Below, in pieces: positions 26,408-35,998 of a DNA stretch of 64,000 nt (position 1 is the first letter of the stretch; each line of letters opens with the position of its first letter). The position numbers and the translations under genes are program-made. The stretch is from Prado023 sp963774745 (GTDB lineage: Bacteria > Actinomycetota > Actinomycetes > S36-B12 > CAIYMF01): the NCBI GenBank assembly GCA_963774745.1, contig CAVZGE010000002.1, positions 679,150-743,149 on the forward strand, in the 5' to 3' direction. The notes beneath the pieces were generated by a model that did not search any database, was not told where the DNA came from, and saw nothing but the letters and a program-made list of their open reading frames with translations.

Positions 26408-28414
26408 TCAGGGGACATCCCTCGGGGTCACCCGGAGCAGGGGCTCCCCGACGGTGACCTGATCTCCGGCCACCACGTCGACGGACGCGAACGTCGCGGA
26501 GTTCGTCACGACGATCGGCGTGGCCGTCTCGCACCCGGAGGCCTGCAGGGCGTCAAGGTCCACGAGGATCAGCGGGGTGCCGACCCGGACGCGCTGGCCC
26601 TGGGTGACCAGCGTCTCGAAGGGGCGGCCACCGAGGTGGACCGTGTCGATCCCGACATGCAGGAGGATCTCCACCCCGTCATCGGAGGTGATGCCCACAG
26701 CGTGGCGGGCCCGGGCCACGGAGGTGATGGTCCCCTCGACGGGGGAGCGCAGCACCCCGTTGGTCGGTCGGATGGCCACCCCGGCACCCATCAGCCCACG
26801 GGCGAAGACGGGATCGGGCACCTCGGACAGCGCCAGGACCTCGCCGTGAAGCGGTGCGGCGACGATGACGGTGCCGGACCCCGGGGCCGTGCGGAGAGTC
26901 GGGTCAACGGTCGGGGCGATGGGTTGCCTGGCCCATCCGGGGTCCCGGCGCGGTGAGGGGCCGGGCCGGGACCGGGCACGTGTCGGCGGGTCGACTCGGC
27001 CGGGTGGCGGTGGCTCCCGGGCCGGTCACCTCGCCCGGCGCTCGCCTCGGCGTCCGGGGAGTTCGGAACATCCTCGAAGCCGAGGATCAGCGTCAGCACG
27101 AATGCGATCACCACGGCGGTGGCGGTGCCGAGTAGTTGGAGGGTGAAGTTGCCCACGTGCATGTAGGCCGGCAGGGTGATGAGGCCCGGGAAGACGAAGC
27201 TGTTGGCCGCGGAGCCGCCGGCTGCGGCGATGCCCGCCGCCGACCATGCCCCCGATGCAGGCGTAGATGAACGGCTTGCGCAGCCGCAGGGTGACGCCGT
27301 AGATCGCCGGCTCGGTGACCCCGGCCACGAAGGCGCTGACCGCGGCCGCGCCGGACAGGGTCCGCATCTCGGCGTTGCGGGTGCGGAACATCACGGCGAG
27401 GGTCGCAGCCCCCTGGGCCAGGACCGCGGCGACGAGCGGTCCGGTCAGCAGGGAGTACCCCTGGACGGACAGGTCGTTGACGATGACGGGCACGAATCCC
27501 CAGTGCACGCCGAAGATCACGAACACCTGCCACAGGCCACCCATGATCGCCCCGGCGACGGCGGGGCTGAGGCCGCCACAGCCAGCCGATCGCCTGCGGA
27601 GAGCGCCTCGCTGACGTAGGTGCCGACCGGGCCGAACAGGATCGCGGTGGCCGGCACGAGGACCGCGAGGCAGATCGTCGGGATCAGGATGAGGTGCAGG
27701 CTGCGCGGCAGTCGTCGGCGCAGCGACTTCTCCATGATCGACAGCAGGATCGCGGCGATGAGTGCGGGGAACACCGACGAGCCGTAGTCGATGACGACGA
27801 CCGGAAGGCCGAGGAAGGTCGCCTCCGGTGCCCACCGGCCCGATCCCGGTGAAGTCCGCGTGCAGCAGCGCCGCGGCGATCGTCCCGCCCACGTAGGGGT
27901 TGGCCCCCAGCTTCAGCGACGCGGTGATGCCGACCAGGACGGGCAGGAAGTAGAACGCGGCGTTGCCCGCGGCGGACCAGATCGCGTAGGTCGTGCTGGT
28001 GGTGCTGATCCATCCCAGCTGGACGGCCAGCGCCAGGAACGTCTTGATCATGCTGGACCCGACGAGCGCCCAGAGCAGTGGGTGGAAGGTGCCGGTGAGC
28101 AGGTCGAAGGCGCGGTCGACCGGAGTCATGGCCAGGGCGCCTCGTCGACCGGCGCACCGTCCTTCGCGGCAGAGACCAGGGAGCGGACCACGGTGTCGAC
28201 CTGGCCCGACGTGCTGACCGATCACGACCTGGAACTGACCGCCACGCTCGACCGTGCTCATGACCCCGGGCAGGGCGCGCACGACATCCCGGTCGGCGGC
28301 GGTGCGGTCGGCCAGTACCAGGCGCAGGCGGGTGGTGCAGTGGCCGACCGAGCGGATGTTGGTCGCCCCGCCGACGCCGGCGACGATGCCCGCGGCGAGA
28401 TCGTCGGTACCCAT
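26408..28414 (-). pseudogene. second beta-glucoside PTS EIIBCA, broken by several frameshifts
   Basis: Reading the minus strand from ATG 28414, the order is EIIB (phospho-Cys in GHCTTRLRL), EIIC (DRAFDLLTGTFHPLLWALVG through TEPAIYGVTLRLRKPFIYACIG) and EIIA (phospho-His in ILLHVGIDTVHL). The pieces lie in different frames. Shifts fall near 28212, 28142, 27835, 27570, 27235 and between 27060 and 26875, alternating +1 and -1. Each domain is otherwise well conserved and complete. The paralogue at 31860-33755 is intact. The start overlaps the bglG stop by one base. Either a pseudogene or a gene damaged by sequence error. Confidence 0.75.
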
Positions 28415-29259
28415 CACGGCGCCGGGACGTCGCGGTGGCGCAGCCGGTTGACGTGCACCATCAGGTACAGCAGCTCCTCCTCGGGCAGGTCCAGCCCGTA
28501 GCGGTCGCGCACGTAGGCGGCCACTGCCAGGGCGCACTCGTGTGCTTCGGGGTCCTGCACCCGCACCATGTCGTAGAGCGTCAGGTCGGTGCCGACGAGC
28601 AGCTGACCGTCCTCGATGCGCCGGACGGCGAACTTCACGTGGGTCAGGAACCGCGCGTACGCCACGGAGTCGGGCTCCAGCGGCACACCGAGCTGGTCGC
28701 GCACGAGGGCCACGATGTCCTGCACCGCGGTGGTCGTGCTCAGCGTGGTGGACATGTCGCCGTTGAGCTCGGCGTTGACCAGGTGCATGGTCAGGAACGC
28801 CGCTTCGTCGACCGGCATCACCGCACCGGTCGCCGCGTGGATCATCTCCAGCATCTCCAGCGCGGCGGTGAACTCCTTGCGGTAGGTGCTCTTGAGCTCC
28901 CAGAGCATCGCATGCTCCAGGCGCTGGCCCGAGGCCAGGCGCTGCATCGCGAACTGGATGTGGTCGGCGATCGCCAGCTGCATCGCACTGGTCAGGGTCA
29001 GGTCGAGGGTGGCCTTGAGGTGGTCGGCGATCTGGTTGGACAGGACCAGGACCTCGTAGGGGATCTCGGCGATGACGTTCGTGAACCCCTCAGCCGACCG
29101 ATCGTCGTCCAGGACGAAGCGCCGCTCGACCCGGGCGGGGTCGTAGGTCCCGCCGGGGTGCTGCTGGTAGCCCAGCCCGCGGCCGGTGAGGATCACCTCG
29201 CGGTCGTCCTCGAGCACGCTGATGACGTTGTTGTTGATCACCCGGTTCACCCGGAGCAT
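28414..29259 (-). CDS. BglG/LicT family transcription antiterminator
   Basis: A 281-residue RNA-binding antiterminator. The N-terminal CAT domain (MLRVNRVINNNVISVLEDDR, then GLGYQQHPG) binds RAT RNA. Two PRD domains follow, with phosphorylatable histidines in IADHIQFAMQR and FLTMHLVNAE (PRD1) and LTHVKFAVRR and LMVHVNRLRH (PRD2). In such systems PTS phosphorylation controls dimerisation. The only RAT seen lies upstream of the intact EIIBCA at 33868-33896, so this protein is its likely reader. AGGAGG precedes ATG 29259. Confidence 0.93.
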   Translation of the reverse strand: MLRVNRVINNNVISVLEDDREVILTGRGLGYQQHPGGTYDPARVERRFVLDDDRSAEGFTNVIAEIPYEVLVLSNQIADHLKATLDLTLTSAMQLAIADHIQFAMQRLASGQRLEHAMLWELKSTYRKEFTAALEMLEMIHAATGAVMPVDEAAFLTMHLVNAELNGDMSTTLSTTTAVQDIVALVRDQLGVPLEPDSVAYARFLTHVKFAVRRIEDGQLLVGTDLTLYDMVRVQDPEAHECALAVAAYVRDRYGLDLPEEELLYLMVHVNRLRHRDVPAP

Positions 29260-29309
29260 TCGTCATCACCTCCTCGGGCGACTCGGCTGCGACCGCAGCC
29301 ACTGGTTGA

Positions 29310-30146
29310 TCAGATCAGACCGTACTTGGTGAAGCTGGTGAGCAGGCCGTCCTCGTCGGGGCTGCCGGTGATGTCGTCGGCGACGTCCTTCACCTTCTGG
29401 TGGGCGTTGCCCATGGCCACACCGATGTTGACGTACGCGAGCATCTCCAGGTCGTTGTGCCCGTCGCCGTAGGCCATCGTGTCGGCGACCGGGATGCCCA
29501 GGTGCTCCAGGAGGATCTCGATGGCGCCGGCCTTGTGGACCCCGGCGATCGCCAGCTCCCCGCTGTTGGGCTCGAACTGGGGGACGGTGGCCGGGATGAC
29601 GTCGAACGCGTCGGCGAACTCGGCCCGGATCGTCTCGAAGGGCACGTCGGAGCCGAGGAAGGAGATCTTGTTGATGTCGTCGCGGAGCATGTCCGCCCCG
29701 ACGATGAGGTGGTCGATGAACGGGGCGAAGCCGCGTTCCAGCTCGGCCAGGACGTTCTCGTCGGTGACGCCGCCGTAGAGGACCTCGCGCATCTGGGCCT
29801 TGATCGTGGCACTGCCGTACAGCCCGGAGTTGGCCTCGAGGAAGTAGTTGATCCCGCGTGCGTCGAAGAAGTCCATCACCCGGGCGACCTGGTCGATCGG
29901 AACGTTCTGGTGGTGCAGGACCTGACCGGCGACCTCGACGTACCCGCCAGCGGCGGCGATCACACCGTCGAACCCGATGTCCATGATCTCGCCCCACAGC
30001 TCGGCCATCGACCGACCGGTGCACAGGAACAGCTGGTGCCCGTTGGCACGGGCCTGCCGGACGGCGGTGACGGCGCTGTCCGGTGCCAGCCCGCGATCGT
30101 TGAGCAGGGTCCCATCAACATCGAGGAAGACAGCCTTGCGGGTCAT
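29310..30146 (-). CDS. HAD-superfamily (Cof-type) phosphatase
   Basis: A 278-residue HAD hydrolase. Motif I is FLDVDGTLLND near the N terminus (nucleophile Asp), motif II is LCTGRS, and motif IV is AYGDGHNDLEML. The large cap domain between them is of Cof type, which usually dephosphorylates sugar phosphates or cofactors. AAAGGA eight bases before ATG 30146 supports this start over the longer frame. It sits between the 6-P-beta-glucosidase and bglG, so a role with phosphosugars is likely. Confidence 0.85.
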   Translation of the reverse strand: MTRKAVFLDVDGTLLNDRGLAPDSAVTAVRQARANGHQLFLCTGRSMAELWGEIMDIGFDGVIAAAGGYVEVAGQVLHHQNVPIDQVARVMDFFDARGINYFLEANSGLYGSATIKAQMREVLYGGVTDENVLAELERGFAPFIDHLIVGADMLRDDINKISFLGSDVPFETIRAEFADAFDVIPATVPQFEPNSGELAIAGVHKAGAIEILLEHLGIPVADTMAYGDGHNDLEMLAYVNIGVAMGNAHQKVKDVADDITGSPDEDGLLTSFTKYGLI

Positions 30147-30199
30147 GGTGGAGGTCCTTTGCGTGCGCAACAGTCGGATCGTGGGGCGTGCGGGCCGTG

Positions 30200-30269
30200 C
30201 CCCCGACCATGATCCATCCAGGTTCGGTGGCCAAGTGGCCACTCAACCCACATGGATCATGGTCGGGGG
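30200..30269. repeat. large imperfect palindrome between bglA and the HAD gene
   Basis: An 18-base arm CCCCCGACCATGATCCAT (30200-30217) is exactly complementary to 30252-30269. Inside, GTGGCCA and TGGCCAC form a second perfect stem, flanked by GGTT/AACC. Next to it (30270-30293) are three tandem GTGCGTG-type heptamers running up to the bglA stop. It could be a terminator or RNA-stability element within the operon, or a dispersed palindromic repeat. Confidence 0.7.
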
Positions 30270-30294
30270 TGGTGCGTGGTGCGTGGTGCGTGGA

Positions 30295-31727
30295 TCAGGC
30301 TGGTCCGACCAGGGCGGCGCCGTTGGTGGCGATGACCTCGGCGTACCAGTCGAAGGACTTCTTCCTGTACCGCTCGAGGGTGCCGGTGCCGTCGTCGTTG
30401 CGGTCGACGTAGATGAACCCGTACCGCTTGGACAGCTGCGCGGTGCTGGCGCTGACGAGGTCGATCGGGCCCCAGGTGGTGTAGCCCCACAGCTCGACGC
30501 CGTCGGCGAGGGCCTCGCCGACCTGGTAGAGGTGGTCGTTGAGGTAGGCGATCCGGTAGTCGTCGAGCACGGTCTTGACGCCGTCGACCTCGACGAGCTC
30601 GTCCTTGGCCCCGAGGCCGTTCTCGACGATGAACAGCGGCTTCTGCCAGCGGTCCCAGAACTGGTTGAGCACCAGGCGCAGGCCGACCGGGTCGATCTGC
30701 CAGCCCCACTCGGAGGCCGCAAGGGTCGGGTTCGGCACGCCGCCCATGATGTTTCCCTGGCCCTTGGTCTTCTTGGCCTGGTCGGCGGTCTCGCAGATGC
30801 TCATGTAGTAGGAGAACGACACGAAGTCCACGGTGTTGGTCAGGATCTCGCGGTCCTCGTCGGTGATGTCCAGGGTGATGCCGTTCTCCCGGAAGTAGCG
30901 CAGCGCGTAGCCGGGGTAGGCCCCGCGGGTGTGCACGTCGCCGAACATCAGGTTCGCGTGGTCGGCGTGCATGACCGCCAGGACGTCAGCGGGGTCCGGG
31001 GTGAGCGGGTAGATCGGCATCGAGATGACCATGCAGCCGACCTTGGCCTCGGGCATCATCTCGTGGGCGATCCTCGTGGCCAGGGCGGAGGCGACCAGCT
31101 CGTGGTGGGCGGCCTGGAAGAGATCGGATGGGGACAGCTGGTCCTTCGGGGTGTTGATGCCCCCGCTCATGAACGGGATGTGCAGCACGGAGTTGATCTC
31201 GTTGAACGTCAGCCAGTACTTCGACCTTCGACCCGTAGCGGTCGAACAGGACGCGGACGTAGCGCTCGTAGAACCCGATGAGGTCGCGGGACACCCAGCC
31301 GTCGTAGGCCTCGGCCAGGTGCAGCGGGGTCTCGTAGTGGCTGATCGTGACCAGCGGTTCGATGCCGTGCTTGGCGCACTCGTCGAAGACCCGGTCGTAG
31401 AACGCCAGGCCCTCCTCGTTGGGCTCCAGCTCGTCACCCTTGGGGAAGATCCGGCACCACGCGATGGAGATGCGGAACACCGAGAAGCCCATCTCGGCGA
31501 ACAGGGCGATGTCCTGCGGCGTACCGGTGGTAGAAGTCGATGCCCTCGAGCTTGAGGTTGTCCGGCGTGGGCTCGGCGACCCTGGGGGACATCCCGCCCT
31601 GGGGCGTCACGTCCTGGATGGACAGGCCCTTGCCGCCCTGGTCGTAGGCGCCCTCGAGCTGGTTGGCGGCGGTGGCCCCGCCCCACAGGAAGCCCTTCGG
31701 GAATGGGGTGGATGTGCTGGTGGTCAT
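30295..31727 (-). CDS. bglA: 6-phospho-beta-glucosidase, GH1 (two frameshifts)
   Basis: A GH1 enzyme that cleaves PTS-imported beta-glucoside 6-phosphates. The N terminus is PFPKGFLWGGATAANQLEGA, the acid/base region is KYWLTFNEINSVLH (Glu in NE), and the nucleophile is in PLFIVENGLGAKD. Two single extra bases break it: one near 31520, between FYHRYA and DIALFAEMGF, and one near 31228, between YGSKV and KYWLTFNEIN. Removing them gives a standard length of about 475 residues. GAGAGGAC precedes ATG 31727. It lies directly downstream of the PTS transporter. Confidence 0.85.
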
Positions 31728-31804
31728 GGTCGTCCTCTCGCTCTCTACGTGAAGGGGCAGTCTGCCTGGATGCTCAGGGGTGTCGCGCGTGCGACGTGCA
31801 GGCC

Positions 31805-31841
31805 GGGTGGGCCGTCCGGGATCGTTCCGGCCGACCCACCC
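31805..31841 (-). terminator. hairpin between EIIBCA and bglA
   Basis: GGGTGGG (31805-31811) and CCCACCC (31835-31841) with inner CG and CCGG pairs form an imperfect 15-base stem, 19 bases past the EIIBCA stop on the minus strand. No U-run. It may be a partial terminator or RNA-processing site that sets transporter above enzyme levels. Confidence 0.4.
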
Positions 31842-31859
31842 TTCCTGGTTGTGCGTCGG

Positions 31860-33755
31860 TCAGTTGACGACGTCGAGGACGAGTTCCTTGGCGCTGACCT
31901 GGCCTTCGGCGATCGGGACGACGGCGGCGTAGTCACTGGAGTTGGTGACGACCATGATGACCATCGGGTTGTACCCGGCGGCCGTGATGGCGTCGATGTC
32001 GAACTCGGCGAGGAGTTGGCCGTCGGTGACCTTCTGGCCCTTGGTCACCTTGGGGGTGAAGTGGGTGCCTTCGAGCTTGACGGTGTCGATGCCGATGTGG
32101 ATCAGGACCTCCATGCCGTTGTCGGCGGTGATGCCGTAGGCGTGGGGCATCTGGGCGGTGACGGTTCCGGTGACCGGGGAGTAGACCTTGCCCTCGGTGG
32201 GCAGGACGGCCAGGCCGTTGCCCATGGCTCCGGAGGAGAACACCGGGTCGGGGACCGCGGCCAGGGGCACGACGGTGCCGGCCACGGGGGCGGTGATCGC
32301 GGCGGCTTCGGAGGCCACGAGGCCCTCGTCGGTGGTGGCCTCGGGTCCGGCGACGTGCTTGGTCTCGGGGATGTCCTTGAACCCGAGGACCATCGTCAGG
32401 GCGAACGCGACCGCGATGGCCACGGCCACGCCGATGACGAACATGGTGAAGTTGCCGGGGCCGTCGATGGCGGCGGTCATGGTGATCGCACCGGGCAGGA
32501 CGAACCCGACGGGGGCTGAGCCGGCGCCGCCGATGATCGCGCCACCGATGGCACCACCGATGCAGGCGTAGATGAACGGCTTCTTGAGCCGCAGGGTGAC
32601 GCCGTAGATGGCGGGCTCGGTGATGCCGGCCAGGAACGCGGAGATGGTGGCCGGGCCGGCGACCTCCTTGAGTTCCTTGTTGCGGGTCTTGAGCCACACG
32701 GCGGCGGCGGCACCGGACTGGGCCAGGACGGCGGCGAACAGCGGGCCGACGATCAGCGAGTAGCCGGTCTCGGACAGGCTCTGGACGATGATCGGCACGA
32801 AGCCCCAGTGGATCCCGAAGATCACGAACACCTGCCAGAACGCGCCCAGGATCGCGCCACCGAGGATCGGTGAGAGGTTCCACACCCAGTCCACGGCGTC
32901 GGAGATCGTCGAGCCGGCCTTGTCGGCGATCGGGCCGATCACGATGAACGTCAGCGGGACGATGATGGCCACGGTGAGCATCGGGACGACGAAGTTGCGG
33001 AACGTCTCGGGGATGCCCCGGTTGAGCACCTTCTCCAGCTTGGACTGGGCGTAGACGGCCAGGATGGTGGGGATGACCCCGGACAGGTAGGAGATCATCA
33101 GCACCGGGATCCCGAAGAACGTCAGCTCCCCACCGGAGGTGGCGTACCCGCTCAGCGTGGTGGTGACCCCGTCCGCACCGGGGATGACCGCGATCGTGGA
33201 GGAGTAGATCAGCGCCCCGGCGATGGCCACCGAGGTGTAGAGGTTGGCGCCGAACTTCTTCGCCGAGGTGATCGCCAGGAAGATCGGCAGGAACTGGAAC
33301 GTGGCATCAGCGGCGGAGAACAGGATCGCGTAGGAGGCGCTGGCACCGAAGTCCGGCCAGATCTTCACCGCGACCGCGAGGAACGCCTTGATCAGGCCGG
33401 TGCCGGCCAACACCCACAGGAACGGGGTGAAGATGCTGGTGATCAGGTCGATCGCCTTGGCCAGCAGCCCACCGGAGGTGCCGCCCTCACCCGGGGTGAT
33501 CGAGGTCTGGCCCACGATCGACTCGTACACGTTGTTCACCGTGTTGCCGATCACGACCTGGAACTGGCCACCGGCCTCGACCACGGTGATCACACCCTTG
33601 GTGTTCTCCACCGCGGCCTTGTCAGCCTTGTCCCGGTCCTTGAGCTGGAACCGCAACCGGGTCGCGCAGTGCGTCACTGACGCCACGTTGTGCTCCCCGC
33701 CGACACCCCGCAGGATCTCCTCGGCGAGGAGGTCGTACTTCGTCGCTGTTGCCAC
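31860..33755 (-). CDS. beta-glucoside-specific PTS enzyme EIIBCA
   Basis: A 631-residue PTS permease. EIIB (1-90) has the phospho-Cys in THCATRLRFQ. EIIC (about 105-450) is a multi-TM domain with GHDGASGI-free beta-glucoside features such as ITEPAIYGVTLRLKKPF. EIIA (about 480-630) has the phospho-His in VLIHIGIDTVKLEG. It imports and phosphorylates beta-glucosides with phosphate from HPr. GTG start 33755 follows GAAGGAG. It is the first gene of the operon and is preceded by a RAT/terminator switch. Intact, unlike its paralogue downstream. Confidence 0.93.
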   Translation of the reverse strand: MATATKYDLLAEEILRGVGGEHNVASVTHCATRLRFQLKDRDKADKAAVENTKGVITVVEAGGQFQVVIGNTVNNVYESIVGQTSITPGEGGTSGGLLAKAIDLITSIFTPFLWVLAGTGLIKAFLAVAVKIWPDFGASASYAILFSAADATFQFLPIFLAITSAKKFGANLYTSVAIAGALIYSSTIAVIPGADGVTTTLSGYATSGGELTFFGIPVLMISYLSGVIPTILAVYAQSKLEKVLNRGIPETFRNFVVPMLTVAIIVPLTFIVIGPIADKAGSTISDAVDWVWNLSPILGGAILGAFWQVFVIFGIHWGFVPIIVQSLSETGYSLIVGPLFAAVLAQSGAAAAVWLKTRNKELKEVAGPATISAFLAGITEPAIYGVTLRLKKPFIYACIGGAIGGAIIGGAGSAPVGFVLPGAITMTAAIDGPGNFTMFVIGVAVAIAVAFALTMVLGFKDIPETKHVAGPEATTDEGLVASEAAAITAPVAGTVVPLAAVPDPVFSSGAMGNGLAVLPTEGKVYSPVTGTVTAQMPHAYGITADNGMEVLIHIGIDTVKLEGTHFTPKVTKGQKVTDGQLLAEFDIDAITAAGYNPMVIMVVTNSSDYAAVVPIAEGQVSAKELVLDVVN

Positions 33756-33809
33756 GATCTACTCCTTCGAAATTCGCTGGTGGGCGCGCCGAGGGCGATT
33801 TCGGGCAAC

Positions 33810-33873
33810 AAAAAAACCTGAACATTGACGCGTTGCGTTCCAAGGAACGACAACTCATCAAAGTTCAGGTTTT
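33810..33873 (-). terminator. conditional terminator in the PTS operon leader
   Basis: On the minus strand AAAACCTGAAC (33863-33873) pairs with GTTCAGGTTTT (33813-33823) and is followed by a run of T residues. The apical part folds further (CGTTCC TT GGAACG). The 5' arm overlaps the end of the RAT element, so RAT and terminator are mutually exclusive, as in bgl and lic operons. Confidence 0.9.
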
Positions 33874-33896
33874 GCCTGCTGCTGCAGTAACAACCC
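33868..33896 (-). promoter_or_regulatory. ribonucleic antiterminator (RAT) for BglG-type protein
   Basis: A 29-base element on the minus strand that starts GGGTTGTTACTGC and ends GCAGGCAAAACC. It matches the Escherichia coli bgl and Bacillus lic RAT sequences closely, differing mainly in the loop. Bound by a BglG/LicT dimer it would block the overlapping terminator and allow transcription of EIIBCA, bglA and downstream genes. Confidence 0.9.
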
Positions 33897-34054
33897 TAGA
33901 CTTCGCGGGCCGCAGAGCGACCTGTGAGGAAGGTAGCGCTCCCGGGGAACCAGTGTCAAGCCCGCGCCGGGACTGGTGCGATCCGGCTCGCGCCTTGGCT
34001 CGCGGCCGTCCAGTCCAGCCTCGGACATTCAGGAGGGAAACGCCCAGGACGGAC

Positions 34055-34084
34055 TTGACGGGCATGCACCCCGTTCCCTACATT
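34055..34084 (+). promoter_or_regulatory. promoter of the sulfonate-type ABC operon
   Basis: TTGACG (34055-34060) and TACATT (34079-34084) are separated by 18 bases, a good -35/-10 match. The predicted start falls in the palindrome at 34086-34102. Confidence 0.55.
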
Positions 34085-34085
34085 G

Positions 34086-34102
34086 CCTACTAAATCAGTA
34101 GG
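34086..34102 (+). promoter_or_regulatory. palindromic operator at the ABC operon start
   Basis: CCTACT-AAATC-AGTAGG is a perfect dyad immediately after the -10 box, where a repressor would block initiation. It resembles dyads bound by Rrf2-family sulfur or Fe-S regulators, which is an inference from memory. Confidence 0.5.
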
Positions 34103-34128
34103 AGAACCCGAGAAAGGTGCCTGACACC

Positions 34129-35213
34129 ATGACACGCCTCACGCGAACCCTTCGAGTGGCCGCCAGCGCCGTTGTTGCCCTGGGCCTGGCGGCCTGCTCG
34201 ACGAGCGCGGCCGACCCGACAGCCTCTGGTGCCCCGCCTGCGGAGATCAAGACGATCCGGCTGGGCTTCTTCCCGAACCTGACCCACGGCCCGGCGCTTG
34301 TGGGCCTGCAGGACGGGTTGTTCAAGGCGGCCCTGAAGGAGCAGGGCCTGACCGTCACCCCGACGGCGTTCAACGCGGGCCCGGATGCGGTGTCGGCGTT
34401 GTTCGGGGGGTCGTTGGACATCACCTACATCGGGCCGAACCCGACGATCAACGCCTACGCGGAGTCCGGCGGTGAGGCTGTCCGGGTCATCGCCGGGGCA
34501 GCCTCGGGGGGAGCGGCTCTGGTGGTTCGCCCGGAGATCACGGATGCTGCGGGCTTGAAGGGTCGCACGATCGCGACACCCGCAGTTGGGCAACACTCAG
34601 GACGTGGCCCTGCGGGCCTGGCTCACGGAGCAGGACCTGACCTCGGACGTCGATGGTGGCGGGGACGTGTCGATCGCCCCGCAGGCCAACGCCGAGGGCC
34701 TGGCCGCGTACGCCTCCGGGCAGATCGACGGGGCGTGGGTGCCCGAGCCCTGGGTCTCGGAGTACCTGAAGGCCGGTGCGAAGGTGCTGGTCGATGAGGC
34801 GACGCTCTGGCCGGAGGGGCAGTTCGTGACCACGAACGTGATCGTGCGCACCGAGTTCCTCGAGCAGTACCCGGACGCGGTCCAGGCGTTCCTCGAACGG
34901 TCACCTCGCCGCGCTCAAGGCCATCAAGGACGACCCGCAGGCCTCGGCGGAGGCGGCCAACGCGAGCCTGAAGTCGCTGACCGGGTCGTCGCTGGCCCCC
35001 GACGTCCTGACCTCGGCGTGGAGGAACGTCACCTTCACCGCCGACCCGCTGCCGGCCACCCTGAAGGCCTCCGCGGAGGACGCGATCGCGGTCGGGCTCC
35101 TGGAGGCGGACAAGGTCGAGAGGGCCGGCGGCCTTCCCGGCACGCTGTATGACCTCACCCTGCTGAACAAGGCACTGGCCGCGGCCGGCGAACCCGAGGT
35201 CGCGACCCCGTGA
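34129..35213 (+). CDS. sulfonate/taurine-type ABC substrate-binding lipoprotein (two frameshifts)
   Basis: A periplasmic-type binding protein anchored as a lipoprotein (lipobox LAAC near residue 22). The NMT1/SsuA-like fold shows in IRLGFFPNLTHGPALVGL and GSLDITYIGPNPTINAYA. Single extra bases shift the frame near 34585 (between TIATP and QLGNTQDVALRAWL) and near 34898 (between AVQAFLE and GHLAALKAIKDDP). The rest runs to TGA 35211-35213, giving about 360 residues. The last codon overlaps the ATPase start. Exact ligand (sulfonate, taurine or other) is uncertain. Confidence 0.8.
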
Positions 35214-35998
35214 GCTCGACGATGACCATCCACTCGCCCGTGGGGGAGGGCCGCAGCGATCCCCCCGCGCTGCGCATGCGGGGGATCTCCAAGGCCTACC
35301 ACTCCGGCGACCGCACCGTGCGCGCCCTGGTCGACGTGGACCTGCACGTCGACCAGGGCGAGTTCCTCTCCGTGATCGGGGCCTCCGGGTGCGGCAAGAG
35401 CACCCTGCTCTCGATCGTCGCCGGTCTGGACGCCCCCACCACCGGCACCCTGGCGGCCGACGGGCGGGTGGCGCTGATGTTCCAGGACGCCACCCTGCTG
35501 CCCTGGCTGACCGCCCGCGGCAATGTCGAGCTGGCCCTGAAGCTGCGCGGCGTGCAGCGCGCCGATCGGGCCGACCGGGCCCGGGAGCTGCTCGACGTGG
35601 TCCGCCTCGGGGACGCCACCGAGCGCCGACCGCACGAGCTCTCCGGTGGGATGCGCCAGCGGGTGGCCCTGGCCCGGTGCCTGGCCCAGGATGCCCGGAT
35701 CGTGCTGATGGACGAGCCGCTCGGGGCGCTGGACGCGATGACCCGCGACCACCTCCACGACGAGATCGAACGCGTCGTCCGAGAGCGGAAGCTCACCGTC
35801 ATCCTGGTCACCCACAACATGCGCGAGGCCGTCCGCCTGGCCGACCGGGTGGTCCTGATGGCCGCCGGGCGGATCGTCCACGAGCAGACCGTGGACCTGC
35901 CCCACCCCCGGCACATGGACTCCGCCGAGATCGCCACCCGCGCCGCCGACCTGACCGCACGACTGCGCGCCGCATCCGGAGGGGGACCCCTGGCATGA
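35210..35998 (+). CDS. ABC transporter ATP-binding protein (SsuB/TauB-like)
   Basis: A 262-residue ABC ATPase. Walker A is GASGCGKST near residue 60, signature LSGGMRQRVALARCL, Walker B VLMDEPLGALD, and switch His in VTHNMREA. The Q-loop FQDATLLPWL and overall pattern fit importers for nitrate, sulfonate or taurine. GTG 35210 overlaps the previous stop (GTGA), and its own stop overlaps the permease start (ATGA), so this is a tight operon. Confidence 0.92.
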   Translation: MSSTMTIHSPVGEGRSDPPALRMRGISKAYHSGDRTVRALVDVDLHVDQGEFLSVIGASGCGKSTLLSIVAGLDAPTTGTLAADGRVALMFQDATLLPWLTARGNVELALKLRGVQRADRADRARELLDVVRLGDATERRPHELSGGMRQRVALARCLAQDARIVLMDEPLGALDAMTRDHLHDEIERVVRERKLTVILVTHNMREAVRLADRVVLMAAGRIVHEQTVDLPHPRHMDSAEIATRAADLTARLRAASGGGPLA

